From JAGOEX01 sp964630905 (lineage in GTDB: Bacteria > UBP6 > UBA1177), in the NCBI GenBank assembly GCA_964630905.1, contig CAZVWR010000011.1:13783-77782 (forward strand): a stretch of 64,000 bases of DNA. The letters are read 5' to 3'. Position numbers and translations under genes: made by a program. Each line of letters begins with the position of its first letter. Position 1 is the first letter of the stretch. Below are positions 52,073 through 60,704 of this stretch, in pieces. Below the pieces are notes generated by a model, which was given only the letters and a program-made list of their open reading frames with translations, was not told the origin of the DNA and searched no databases.

Positions 52073-52822
52073 ATGAGAATAGCGGTCCTCGGAGACATTC
52101 ATTCCAATCTTCCCGCCCTTGAAGCGGTGATGAAAGAGATAAAGAATATGTCCGTGGACGCTGTGTTTTTTTCAGGAGATGCCGTGGGGTATGGTCCATG
52201 GCCTGGAGAAACCATTGATATTCTTAAAGAAAATGTGACGGCAGGTGTTCTTGGCAACCATGATGCCGGAATTGTGGGAAAGACCGATATAACTGACTAT
52301 TACGACGCAGTGAGATATGTCATAAACTGGACGATCGACACTTTAACAAACGAACAGTTCGGGTTCCTCGACCGGTTGAAATACATACATTCCGAAGAGA
52401 AATACGGATCTTTTCTCCTTTCTCACGGCTCACCGAGAATGCCGGAGAAATACGACTATATCTTCAACTGCAAAGGGATCAACAAACTGTATGAAGTTAA
52501 GGCATATCTGAAAAACATTAATTTCATAGGGCACAGCCACTACATGAACCTTTTTGTGATGACAGGGCAAGACAAATCGGTTGAGCTCAACATTTCCCAA
52601 GGTGAGGTAGATGTAAAATTCCCCAACCCGGTGATATGTGTCTGCGGTTCTGTGGGTCAGCCCAGAGACGGGGATCCACGGGCAGGTTTTGTTGTCTATG
52701 ATGCAGAAAAAATGAAAGTGAGTTTTCACAGGGTTGAATATGATGTTGAAAAAACAGTTAATAAAATTAAAAGCTTAAGGCTCCCCGGAACTTATGGTGA
52801 AAGACTCAGGAATGGTTACTGA
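52073..52822 (+). CDS. Calcineurin-like metallophosphoesterase
   Basis: A 249-residue phosphoesterase with the five motifs in order: LGDIHSN (6-12), GDAVGYGPWP, GNHDAG, LSHGSP and GHSHY. This is the DevR/YfcE-like group that hydrolyses phosphodiesters with two metals. The ATG at 52073 is one base after the phoH stop; an upstream in-frame ATG at 52019 lies inside phoH and is rejected. Its end overlaps lipB by 29 bases. Physiological substrate unknown; the neighbour kinase suggests a signalling or nucleotide role. Confidence 0.5.
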   Translation: MRIAVLGDIHSNLPALEAVMKEIKNMSVDAVFFSGDAVGYGPWPGETIDILKENVTAGVLGNHDAGIVGKTDITDYYDAVRYVINWTIDTLTNEQFGFLDRLKYIHSEEKYGSFLLSHGSPRMPEKYDYIFNCKGINKLYEVKAYLKNINFIGHSHYMNLFVMTGQDKSVELNISQGEVDVKFPNPVICVCGSVGQPRDGDPRAGFVVYDAEKMKVSFHRVEYDVEKTVNKIKSLRLPGTYGERLRNGY

Positions 52823-53471
52823 AATGGAATATGTGATACTGAAAGGTTATCGTGATTACGGCACGATGCTTGGCATTCAGGAAAAAACAAGAGAAGATGT
52901 AATAGCCGGAAAACACAGTGGAATAATATATTTTCTTGAACATTCTCCTGTATATACCTCGGGCCTCAGGGGAACTGAGGAGCAGATACTAAAACCGCTT
53001 AACGGTGTTCCTGTATTCAACATACGGAGAGGCGGAGAACTGACATGGCACGGGCCCGGACAGCTTGTGATATACCCGGTCATTGATTTTCGAAAAGCAG
53101 GGTTTGCCTCGATAAGGGAGTTCGTAAATTTCTTCGGAACTGCCGTTGAACGGGTTTTTTCAGATCATTGCGGAATCAGAAAAGCGAAATGGGACGAAGA
53201 AAAAGCAGGGGTATGGGTTGATGACAGAAAAATGGCCTTTTCAGGATTACATTTTAGAAAATTTGTTCCCATTCACGGATATTCAGTCAATATTTTCAAT
53301 GATATACAATATTTTAATTTCATAGTTCCATGCGGAATTCCCAATTGCAGGATAACATCTGCCTCCATTGAAACAGGAAAAGAGTTCAGCATAGATGAAA
53401 TATCTGAAAAAATAGTTGAAGTAATTAAAGAAAAAATACCGGATCTAAAAAAATCCAAGGAGGAGGAATGA
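52794..53471 (+). CDS. lipB: Octanoyl-[ACP]:protein N-octanoyltransferase LipB
   Basis: A 225-residue enzyme that moves octanoate from acyl carrier protein to lipoyl domains. HSPVYTSGLRG, RGGELTWHGPGQLV and GVWVDDRKMAFSGLHF (catalytic Lys) are present, followed by VPCGIPN, the conserved Cys. The start is uncertain among ATG codons at 52794, 52812 and 52824; the last leaves a typical N-terminus (MEYVILKGY). lipA is not in the window. Its stop overlaps the next gene by four bases. Confidence 0.5.
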   Translation: MVKDSGMVTEMEYVILKGYRDYGTMLGIQEKTREDVIAGKHSGIIYFLEHSPVYTSGLRGTEEQILKPLNGVPVFNIRRGGELTWHGPGQLVIYPVIDFRKAGFASIREFVNFFGTAVERVFSDHCGIRKAKWDEEKAGVWVDDRKMAFSGLHFRKFVPIHGYSVNIFNDIQYFNFIVPCGIPNCRITSASIETGKEFSIDEISEKIVEVIKEKIPDLKKSKEEE

Positions 53472-54070
53472 ATAAAAAGATAGTTCTTGCGCTCGTTATC
53501 CTTTTTTTGGCAGCGATTGCTGTAACAAGCTGTAATAACAGCAAAAAAGATGCTCCGCCGCACACTTCTGACTACAAGGAATCGGCACTGAAATATTTTC
53601 CCCTCGCTCTTGGAAACAAGTGGACCTACAATGTTAATTATTTCGGTTCTGCCGGTACGATCGATATCACCATAACCGGTACTGACGGAGAATGGTTCCT
53701 TGACAACAGAGGCGGAAAGATCATGGCTGACAGAAGGGGAATCAGAGATGCCGACAGATATATTCTGATGTTCCCGCTTCAAAGAGAGGAGTGGATATCG
53801 ATAATCGACACAAAAACACGCGAAACAAGAAAGACTATCGGGGTTGATGAGGCAGTTAAAGTCCCTGCCGGAACTTTTGAAGGGGCAATAAAAGTACATA
53901 CTTATGTTGAACTGCCTGAGAATAGAATGCTGCATTCTTTCCATTATTTTGTTGCCAATGTGGGGATTGTGAAGATCGAAACCGCCCTTGAAGATATCAA
54001 AGAGGGAAAGATGATACCACAGACTGTTACGGAGCTGATAAGTTATTCGATAAATAAGTCTAAAAGTTGA
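53468..54070 (+). CDS. Lipoprotein, 200 aa, unknown function
   Basis: Signal peptide with lipobox VTSC (Cys22). The mature part starts with YFPLALGNKWTYNVNYFG, a pattern shared by many small exported proteins of uncharacterised families (a predicted beta-sandwich). AGGAGGA and the ATGA overlap with lipB support the start. It is the last gene of the kinase operon. No catalytic motif seen. Confidence 0.5.
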   Translation: MNKKIVLALVILFLAAIAVTSCNNSKKDAPPHTSDYKESALKYFPLALGNKWTYNVNYFGSAGTIDITITGTDGEWFLDNRGGKIMADRRGIRDADRYILMFPLQREEWISIIDTKTRETRKTIGVDEAVKVPAGTFEGAIKVHTYVELPENRMLHSFHYFVANVGIVKIETALEDIKEGKMIPQTVTELISYSINKSKS

Positions 54071-54094
54071 CAAACTTATGCTTAAGTGTAGTAT
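54067..54094 (+). promoter_or_regulatory. Promoter of the LysM protein/sensor kinase genes
   Basis: TTGACA (54067-54072), 16-base spacer, TAGTAT (54089-54094). The -35 box overlaps the stop codon of the previous gene. Confidence 0.5.
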
Positions 54095-54151
54095 TGTATG
54101 CGTAATTGTTGTATAATTAATATACTTTTTGACAAAATTCGGGAGACAAGA

Positions 54152-55333
54152 ATGAAAAAAGTATTTATGGTGTTGATGATCCTGACCTCGTTCGTTTTTG
54201 CACAGGAGCAGGTTCCCCCTTCAGCCGCTGAAGAAGTTCCGGTACCTTCTTTCATAAATCTTGAAAATGCAGACCTCAGTGCCGCTCCGGAAAAACACGA
54301 AGTTGTAAAAGGAGACACTCTGTGGGATATAAGCAATACATATCTTAAAAGTCCGTGGTACTGGCCTAAAGTCTGGTCAATGAACCCCCAGATCAGCAAC
54401 CCTCACCTTATCTATCCGGGAGACATGATTTCTTTCCGTTTTACCGGAGAAATGACTCTTCCGACCGGTGAAGGTGTTGGTTCGGCAGAAGGAGATGGAA
54501 GCGGTGTTGCAGGTGGCGAATTTGAAGATGAAGGTGAAACAGATGCTCTTGCAAGAACAGGAAAAACTCTTGACGCAACCCCTGAAAATTTCAAGGAATA
54601 TGTAAAGCTTGGCGGAAAATACAGGATTGACCGTTTTAAACAGATAGATGATACTGTATTTGATGTTGTTACAAAAGGTTTTGTTGAAAAAGGGAAGTTT
54701 GAAGATCTTGGAAAAATAGTCGGTTCTTTTGAATCCAAAGAGCTTCTTGCCACCGAGGACAGTGTGTATGTAAAGCTTGGCAAAGTGTCTTTTGAAGTGG
54801 GTGAATATGTTGAATTCATTAATGTTAAAGAACAGATCAAACATCCTGTGACCAAAAAGAAAGTCGGTTCGATAATTGACATTGTAGGAAGAGGGAAAGT
54901 TCTTGATGTTAACGCTGACAGGATCGCTACTGTGAAGATAGTCAAAGCGTTTGATTCAATTGACAGAGGTTATCTGGTAAGAGAATACATCAAGACCGAG
55001 TCGAATATTAAAATAGCTGAAACAGCAAATGATATAAAAGCAGTCATTCTTACCGGATACGATCCCACCGCTTTTTACGGACCGAGCTATATGGTATATC
55101 TTGACAAAGGTTCAAAAGACGGTCTTGAAACAGGTAATATGCTTTCAGTTTACAGAAGAGGTGACGGACTTGATCTTCTTGACAAAAAAGTGAAAAAAGC
55201 CCAGCTTCCGTTTGAAATGATAGGCGAGCTTGTTGTTATGCAGGTTTCCGAAGAAACTTCAGTTGCCGTTATTACTAAAAGTCTGACCGGACTTGAAGCC
55301 GGAGATTCAGCAGTTTCAGGTGTGATTGAATAA
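54152..55333 (+). CDS. Secreted LysM-domain protein
   Basis: A 393-residue protein. Signal peptide ends near VFAQE; there is no lipobox. A LysM domain follows at about 48-100 (HEVVKGDTLWDISNTYL, then PKVWSMNPQISNPHLIYPGD), which binds peptidoglycan. The remainder is beta-rich with FYGPSYMVYLDKGSKDGLETG repeating a pattern seen in two places, perhaps two related sandwich domains. GGGAG before the ATG at 54152 decides the start over 54098. It is translationally coupled to the sensor kinase (8-base overlap), suggesting cell-wall sensing. Confidence 0.5.
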   Translation: MKKVFMVLMILTSFVFAQEQVPPSAAEEVPVPSFINLENADLSAAPEKHEVVKGDTLWDISNTYLKSPWYWPKVWSMNPQISNPHLIYPGDMISFRFTGEMTLPTGEGVGSAEGDGSGVAGGEFEDEGETDALARTGKTLDATPENFKEYVKLGGKYRIDRFKQIDDTVFDVVTKGFVEKGKFEDLGKIVGSFESKELLATEDSVYVKLGKVSFEVGEYVEFINVKEQIKHPVTKKKVGSIIDIVGRGKVLDVNADRIATVKIVKAFDSIDRGYLVREYIKTESNIKIAETANDIKAVILTGYDPTAFYGPSYMVYLDKGSKDGLETGNMLSVYRRGDGLDLLDKKVKKAQLPFEMIGELVVMQVSEETSVAVITKSLTGLEAGDSAVSGVIE

Positions 55334-57017
55334 AAAGATCATAATTTTCCTACCGTTTCTTTTTGCCGCGGGATTTTCAATTATCGCAGTGCTGTTCTTT
55401 TCTAATGTTCAAATTCCTGCCAAAGGAAATGAATCAAACATCATTTTCTTTTCTAAGGCCGATCAGGTTATGAGGGACATTGAGGAGGCAGACCGTCACA
55501 TTGCAGTATTTCCTGATCGTTCAAACGATCCGTTCTGGAAGGAATCGTTGTTAAAAACAATAGCTTATCTTAAAGACGATGTTGCGTTTATTCAGTCTTT
55601 GAGTGATGAGCAGATCTCAAAAAGGATAGATCATTTCATAACAAGGATAGAAAATGTCACGGAACAGTTTTTAAGCGAAGAGGAGCCGGCTGAAAAAAGG
55701 AGTGCCGCGTTTCTTAAACTGAAAACTGATATCTGGAAGATTAAAGATATAACGGGGCATGCAGTAAAAAAGAAAAAAGCACAAGCGGAATTTGAAAACA
55801 GAAAAAACATTGAAAGAACACAAAAATTAATAATTTACACTCTTTTAATGTTTGTACTGCTGATTTTGTCTGCGACAGTTATTGGTTTATATTATTTCAA
55901 TAAATTTAAAAAGCTGAGTTCTGTTCTTGGTTCCGGCGACAATGTTGATGCAAAAAAGATCTCTGAGTTGATAGAAAAAGCAAAAAACAGCTCAGCAGAT
56001 CAATTTGGTGAAGTGCAGAAAAAATATATGAGAGAACAAATAGTGAATAGAAGAAAAGGAGCCCTTCTTGATACAATACCTGAGGGGATATTTTCTTCTG
56101 ATCAGTCAGACCGTATAACTTTTGTTAATAAAAAACTTTTGGACTGGTTTCATCTTCAGGACAACATAATAGGCGATGATGCTGAAAAGATTTTCTCTGT
56201 AATCAATGTCGCAAGGGAAGGGGGGAAATTCATTTTTGAAGGCAATGTTTTTGTTCTCTCTTCATTTGAAAATTCAGGAGAAACATTCTATATTGTCAGA
56301 AATATTACAGATTCTGAAGAGTTGTCAAGAAAACTTGTTGATTCAGAAAGACTGGTTTCAATAGGTGAGATGGCTTCAAGGATAACTCACGAAATAAGGA
56401 ATCCGTTGAGCACCATAAAACTCAACAGCGAATATCTTGCTGAAAATGTTGAAGAACTGGAGAGTGGTCAGATATCAGGATCAATTAATCTGATAGTAAA
56501 GGAAGTTGAGCGGCTTGAGCAGATAACCGGCAAATACATGAACATGGTAAAATACAGAAATACTGAGGAAACAGAAAAGAACACATCGCTTCCGGTAGAT
56601 CTTGCAGAGGTGATCTCTTTTCATGCCGCCGAGTTTGAGAAAAGGAGGATCGAAGTAAAATTGATCCATTGCGAAAATATTATCATTCCGATGACTCTTT
56701 CATCATTTAAAGAGGTGATGCTCAATCTGTTCAAAAATGGCTGGGAGGAGCTCGAAAACGGTGGAAAGATCTTGGTGACGGTTTCTGTTGTTAATAGTAA
56801 ATGTGTTATAATTGTTGAAGATTCAGGCAAAGGGATCCCCGAAAGCGAAAGGGATCAGGTTTTCAGGAATTTTTATACAAAAAAACCCGGAGGAACCGGT
56901 ATAGGGTTAAGCCACTCAAGAAAGCTTGCTGTTGAGGCGGGTGGTAAACTTTATGCCTCGGATTCATCTCTGGGAGGTATCGCCATGGTTTTGGAAATTC
57001 CTCTGAAAACAAAATAA
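55326..57017 (+). CDS. Membrane sensor histidine kinase
   Basis: A 563-residue kinase with TTG start. A membrane helix at about 5-25 and another at 168-190 enclose a periplasmic helical sensor region. A PAS-like domain follows near 235-330. HisKA has His355 (ASRITHEIRNPLST). HATPase_c has the N-box NLFKNGWEEL and G boxes DSGKGIPES and GGTGIGLS. AGGTG five bases before supports the start. No response regulator is in the window, so it is an orphan or signals to a distant partner. The coupled LysM gene upstream suggests a cell-wall input. Confidence 0.5.
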   Translation: MNKKIIIFLPFLFAAGFSIIAVLFFSNVQIPAKGNESNIIFFSKADQVMRDIEEADRHIAVFPDRSNDPFWKESLLKTIAYLKDDVAFIQSLSDEQISKRIDHFITRIENVTEQFLSEEEPAEKRSAAFLKLKTDIWKIKDITGHAVKKKKAQAEFENRKNIERTQKLIIYTLLMFVLLILSATVIGLYYFNKFKKLSSVLGSGDNVDAKKISELIEKAKNSSADQFGEVQKKYMREQIVNRRKGALLDTIPEGIFSSDQSDRITFVNKKLLDWFHLQDNIIGDDAEKIFSVINVAREGGKFIFEGNVFVLSSFENSGETFYIVRNITDSEELSRKLVDSERLVSIGEMASRITHEIRNPLSTIKLNSEYLAENVEELESGQISGSINLIVKEVERLEQITGKYMNMVKYRNTEETEKNTSLPVDLAEVISFHAAEFEKRRIEVKLIHCENIIIPMTLSSFKEVMLNLFKNGWEELENGGKILVTVSVVNSKCVIIVEDSGKGIPESERDQVFRNFYTKKPGGTGIGLSHSRKLAVEAGGKLYASDSSLGGIAMVLEIPLKTK

Positions 57018-57100
57018 TATGTTATTATCATTAAATAAATTTGTCGGGCATCGTTATTGCTCTAAAAATTAAGGTTTTAATGTTATTTTAGGAGTCTAAT

Positions 57101-59632
57101 ATGAAGAAGTATTTGTTTTTCCTGCTTTTTACAGTTTCATTTTCTTTAACAGGTCTTGAGGTTCATTACAGTGACGGAACTTTTGAAAAGATAGTTAAAG
57201 TGACTGGTTACAGTGCTGTAAAAAATCCGCTCTCAAGAACGATTGCTGTGCCGGGGGAGATCATCAGGCTTAATCTCGGTAGTGAAATGTTTTCGGTCAT
57301 TGAAGGGAATCACGGAAATTTTCCTGTCTATCTTTTTGGCGATGTTCCTGTAATTGCAGGTGATATGCTTTTCTGGAGAGGAAACGGGAAAATTGATGAG
57401 ATTGAGAAAAAATACGGACTTAAACTGTACGAGATACTTCCTTCCTACCCTCTTTTCAGCTTTAAGGTTTTGAAAGGTGACAGTGTTGAGATCGCTTCAG
57501 AAATAGTTAAAAACGGGGATGGTTATGCTTTTCCCAACCTTATAAAAGAGGCAAAATTGAGCTATCTTCCGGATAGCGAAGCGAAAGACCCTTATTTTGA
57601 TGTCCAGTGGCATCTGGAAAATACTGGAATGGTTAACGATTATTATAGTAATGATGTGAAAATATTAAAAAATGCAGACATAAAATTTTCACAGACACTT
57701 GCCCTCTTGAAAAAGAGCGTGCATGAGGTTGATGACACAATCAAAGTGGCTATAATGGACACAGGAATTGTTCCCGATCACGAAGATCTTACGAATATTG
57801 AACCGGGATACGATGCATTCAATGATACAGAAGGGGGATACCCCGATACATCTGTTCTTGAGGACATTCCGAGTTATCAGGTTGCGGGTGTTGCTCACGG
57901 AACGACTTGTGCCGGTGTAAGCGCATCTGTCGGAAACAGCAAGGGGATGAGCGGAGCGTGCCCGTGGTGCAAGCTTTATCCCGTTAGATATCTTGACGGA
58001 ATTTCAGGAACAGCAATGGACGATCAGAAGATACTTAAAACATACGAGAAATATGTCAACGATCCTAAAATATCGGTAATTAACTGTTCTTTCGGGCCTT
58101 CGGCAGATTACGGCACTGTTCCTATGACAGCGGCTGAAAGAGAATCGCATCAGAGCTTTATGCAAAACGGCAGAGGCGGGCTGGGCGGAGTAATTGTATA
58201 TGCTTCAGGAAATGACGGAGTTGATTCAAGTTATTCGAAGCTTCTCACTAATGTTTTCTCGTTTGAAAGACAGGGGAAGACCGTTGAACATACAGTTGTT
58301 GTTGTAAATGCGTCTTCGGCATGGGATACAAGAGTTGTATATTCGAATTACGGTCCGGCTTCGTCTGTAATTGCCCCGTCCCTTTCGCAGAATCCGATGA
58401 TCGGAATTGCCACAACAACTATTCCGGGATACGGTGACTATATGACCGATTATACAAAAGTTTTTTCAGGAACTTCTGCGGCAGCACCGCTTGTTTCGGG
58501 TTATTTCGGAACAATTTTCAGTGTCAACCCAGAACTTACCCTTGAAGAGGTGATAGAGATAATGAAGTTGAGTTCCGATAAAATATATCCTGAGACCGGC
58601 TCATGGGATGAGAACGGTTTCAGCGTTAAATTCGGATGGGGAAGGATCAATCTTGAAAAAGCGGCAAGACTTGCAATGGGTCTTGATATGTGCGAAACGG
58701 TCAAAACCGAATCCTGCGGAAATCACATTGATGACGACTGTGACGGATATGTTGACGAAGAATGTGCAGTTGAGCTTCTTGCAGGAACACCTTGCGAAAG
58801 TGTTGAAGACTGTATAAACGGATCTCTCACTGAAGCTGATGCAGAGTGTATGGCAAGCAAGAAATACTGGAAATTCAACGATGGATACTGCATGAGAAAG
58901 ACCAACGGTGCTCCATGTCCTGACGGAACTAAAGCTTTTGATTATGCAGCTGACGGCAGCAACTATATCTGTGCTGCTGAATGCAGCGAAGCAAATCCGT
59001 GTAAAAGGGATGGATACTACTGCAGTAACGATGTTCTCGGAGTTTGTGTTCCTCATTGCAAAGGTGACAAAGACTGTAATGAAGGAAGTTACTGCAATGA
59101 ATACGGCGAATGTGTGAAAAATCCTTCGGCCCTCGGCGGAAGCTGTGCAAATGATGATGAGTGTCAGGATTCAATGTGGTGTCTCACCTACTTCCAGGAT
59201 GGTTACTGTACGGCAGACTGTGCTGACAACGACGACTCATACTGCCCCGATGACGGAAAATGTGTCACAAGAAAGGCGGGCACCGGAAATGTTGATATCT
59301 GTCTTTCAAGCTGTTCATCCGACAGTCATTGCAGAGACGGAGACTACTACATTTGTCATGGTAAAATTTCAGAAAAAGAAGGTGTCTGTTTCAGAAAGTG
59401 CAGAAACGATGGTGACTGCATGGATCCCGATGCAACATGCGATGAAGATGGAAGATGTATTCCTCCGGGATGGGAAGGGTGGCCTGAAGAAGTGACAGAT
59501 GAAGATGCAGACACCGGGATCACAGATGCCGATGTCGATAACGAAACTGTCGACATAACAGAAGTTCCTGATGAAGAAGAAAAGAAATCTGAAAAAGACA
59601 ACTCATTCGGATGCACTTTGTTCCGGATCTGA
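57101..59632 (+). CDS. Secreted subtilisin-like protease with Cys-rich tail
   Basis: An 843-residue protease. Signal peptide, propeptide-like N-terminal region of about 170 residues, then an S8 domain with the triad Asp220 (IMDTGIV), His266 (HGTTCAG) and Ser459 (GTSAAAP). After it come a MopE-like calcium-type motif (GNHIDDDCDGYVDEEC, near 548-563) and several Cys-rich modules (CESVEDCING, CSNDVLGVC, CNEGSYC, CRKCRNDGDC). The end is Asp/Glu-rich and finishes DNSFGCTLFRI. The tail may anchor or display the enzyme on the surface. Signal and Cys modules fit lineage-specific surface proteins. No operon partner. Confidence 0.5.
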   Translation: MKKYLFFLLFTVSFSLTGLEVHYSDGTFEKIVKVTGYSAVKNPLSRTIAVPGEIIRLNLGSEMFSVIEGNHGNFPVYLFGDVPVIAGDMLFWRGNGKIDEIEKKYGLKLYEILPSYPLFSFKVLKGDSVEIASEIVKNGDGYAFPNLIKEAKLSYLPDSEAKDPYFDVQWHLENTGMVNDYYSNDVKILKNADIKFSQTLALLKKSVHEVDDTIKVAIMDTGIVPDHEDLTNIEPGYDAFNDTEGGYPDTSVLEDIPSYQVAGVAHGTTCAGVSASVGNSKGMSGACPWCKLYPVRYLDGISGTAMDDQKILKTYEKYVNDPKISVINCSFGPSADYGTVPMTAAERESHQSFMQNGRGGLGGVIVYASGNDGVDSSYSKLLTNVFSFERQGKTVEHTVVVVNASSAWDTRVVYSNYGPASSVIAPSLSQNPMIGIATTTIPGYGDYMTDYTKVFSGTSAAAPLVSGYFGTIFSVNPELTLEEVIEIMKLSSDKIYPETGSWDENGFSVKFGWGRINLEKAARLAMGLDMCETVKTESCGNHIDDDCDGYVDEECAVELLAGTPCESVEDCINGSLTEADAECMASKKYWKFNDGYCMRKTNGAPCPDGTKAFDYAADGSNYICAAECSEANPCKRDGYYCSNDVLGVCVPHCKGDKDCNEGSYCNEYGECVKNPSALGGSCANDDECQDSMWCLTYFQDGYCTADCADNDDSYCPDDGKCVTRKAGTGNVDICLSSCSSDSHCRDGDYYICHGKISEKEGVCFRKCRNDGDCMDPDATCDEDGRCIPPGWEGWPEEVTDEDADTGITDADVDNETVDITEVPDEEEKKSEKDNSFGCTLFRI

Positions 59633-59748
59633 TAACAGAATAATCCTTAAATCTTGCGAAAAAACATTTAAAAAATAAAAACCAAGAAAGCACGCTGTCG
59701 AAAATAATCAAATAAATCAACATGTTAAAATAAAAAAGAAACAAATTT

Positions 59749-59776
59749 TTGACACATACAAGGTGCTCCATATAAT
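59749..59776 (+). promoter_or_regulatory. Consensus promoter of the str operon
   Basis: TTGACA (59749-59754), 16-base spacer, TATAAT (59771-59776): both boxes match consensus, as expected for a highly expressed ribosomal operon. The leader to rpsL is about 40 bases. Confidence 0.5.
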
Positions 59777-59821
59777 CACGGAAGTTTTTTGGTAATGGTT
59801 TAAAAGAGGAGTATCTTAAAC

Positions 59822-60193
59822 ATGCCGACCATTAATCAGTTAATAAGAAAAGGTCGTAAAGACCAGAAGAACAAAAGCAAGTGCCCGGCGCTTGTTTCTT
59901 GTCCGCAGAGAAAAGGTGTTTGTGTACGTGTTTACACAACAACCCCGAAGAAGCCGAACTCAGCACTTAGAAAGGTTGCAAGGGTCCGTCTGACAAGCGG
60001 TTTTGAAGTTACCTGCTACATTCCCGGCGAAGGCCACAATCTTCAGGAACACAGTGTTGTTCTTGTAAGAGGCGGCAGGGTCAAGGATCTTCCCGGTGTG
60101 CGTTATCACATCGTTAGAGGAACCCACGACACATCCGGTGTTGACGGCAGAAAACAGAGCCGTTCGAAATACGGCGCTAAGAGACCAAAGTAG
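59822..60193 (+). CDS. rpsL: Ribosomal protein uS12
   Basis: A 123-residue small-subunit protein lining the decoding centre. TPKKPNSALRKVARV contains the Lys whose mutation gives streptomycin resistance (wild-type PKKPNSA here), and YIPGEGHNLQEHSVVLVRGGRVKDLPGVRYH the second resistance region, also wild type. The full family length is present. First gene of the str operon. Confidence 0.5.
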   Translation: MPTINQLIRKGRKDQKNKSKCPALVSCPQRKGVCVRVYTTTPKKPNSALRKVARVRLTSGFEVTCYIPGEGHNLQEHSVVLVRGGRVKDLPGVRYHIVRGTHDTSGVDGRKQSRSKYGAKRPK

Positions 60194-60210
60194 TAAGGGG
60201 GGATTAAGCA

Positions 60211-60681
60211 ATGCCTAGGAGAAAATGTGTTTCCAAAAGAGAAATTAGTGCAGATCCGAAGTACGGAGATGTTCTTCTTCAGAAATTCATCAACAAGATC
60301 ATGCTTAAGGGAAAGAAAAGCACGGCTGAAACTATCGTCTATAATGCGATAGAAGCCGCTGCAAAGGGAAAAAAGGAAAACCCTGTTGATGTGTTCAAGA
60401 TTGCTCTTGAGAACATCAGGCCGCAGGTAATGGTCAAATCGACCAGAATCGGTGGTGCAACATATCAGGTTCCGACAGAGATTTCCCTTGAGAACAGTCA
60501 GGCGATCGGTATGAAGTGGGTGATCACTTTTTCGCGCAAAAGAAGCGAAAAGGGAATGGCACTCAAACTTGCCGGCGAAATTGATGAAGCTTTTAATAAA
60601 AGGGGAAATTCCTTTAAAAGAAAGGATGATACCCACAAAATGGCTGAAGCAAACAAAGCTTTCGCTCATTTCAAATGGTAA
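60211..60681 (+). CDS. rpsG: Ribosomal protein uS7
   Basis: A 156-residue protein that starts assembly of the 30S head. PRRKCVSKREISADPKYGD and the VKSTRIGGATYQVP motif are canonical. AAGGGGGG precedes the ATG. In E. coli S7 represses this operon by binding its mRNA; the corresponding site was not identified here. Second gene of the operon. Confidence 0.5.
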   Translation: MPRRKCVSKREISADPKYGDVLLQKFINKIMLKGKKSTAETIVYNAIEAAAKGKKENPVDVFKIALENIRPQVMVKSTRIGGATYQVPTEISLENSQAIGMKWVITFSRKRSEKGMALKLAGEIDEAFNKRGNSFKRKDDTHKMAEANKAFAHFKW

Positions 60682-60704
60682 AAATTTAAAAGGAGACTCT
60701 GACG

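Noticed and set aside
59633..59748. Terminator after the subtilisin gene
   Set aside because: The stretch is AT-rich, but no stem-loop with a T-run could be drawn.
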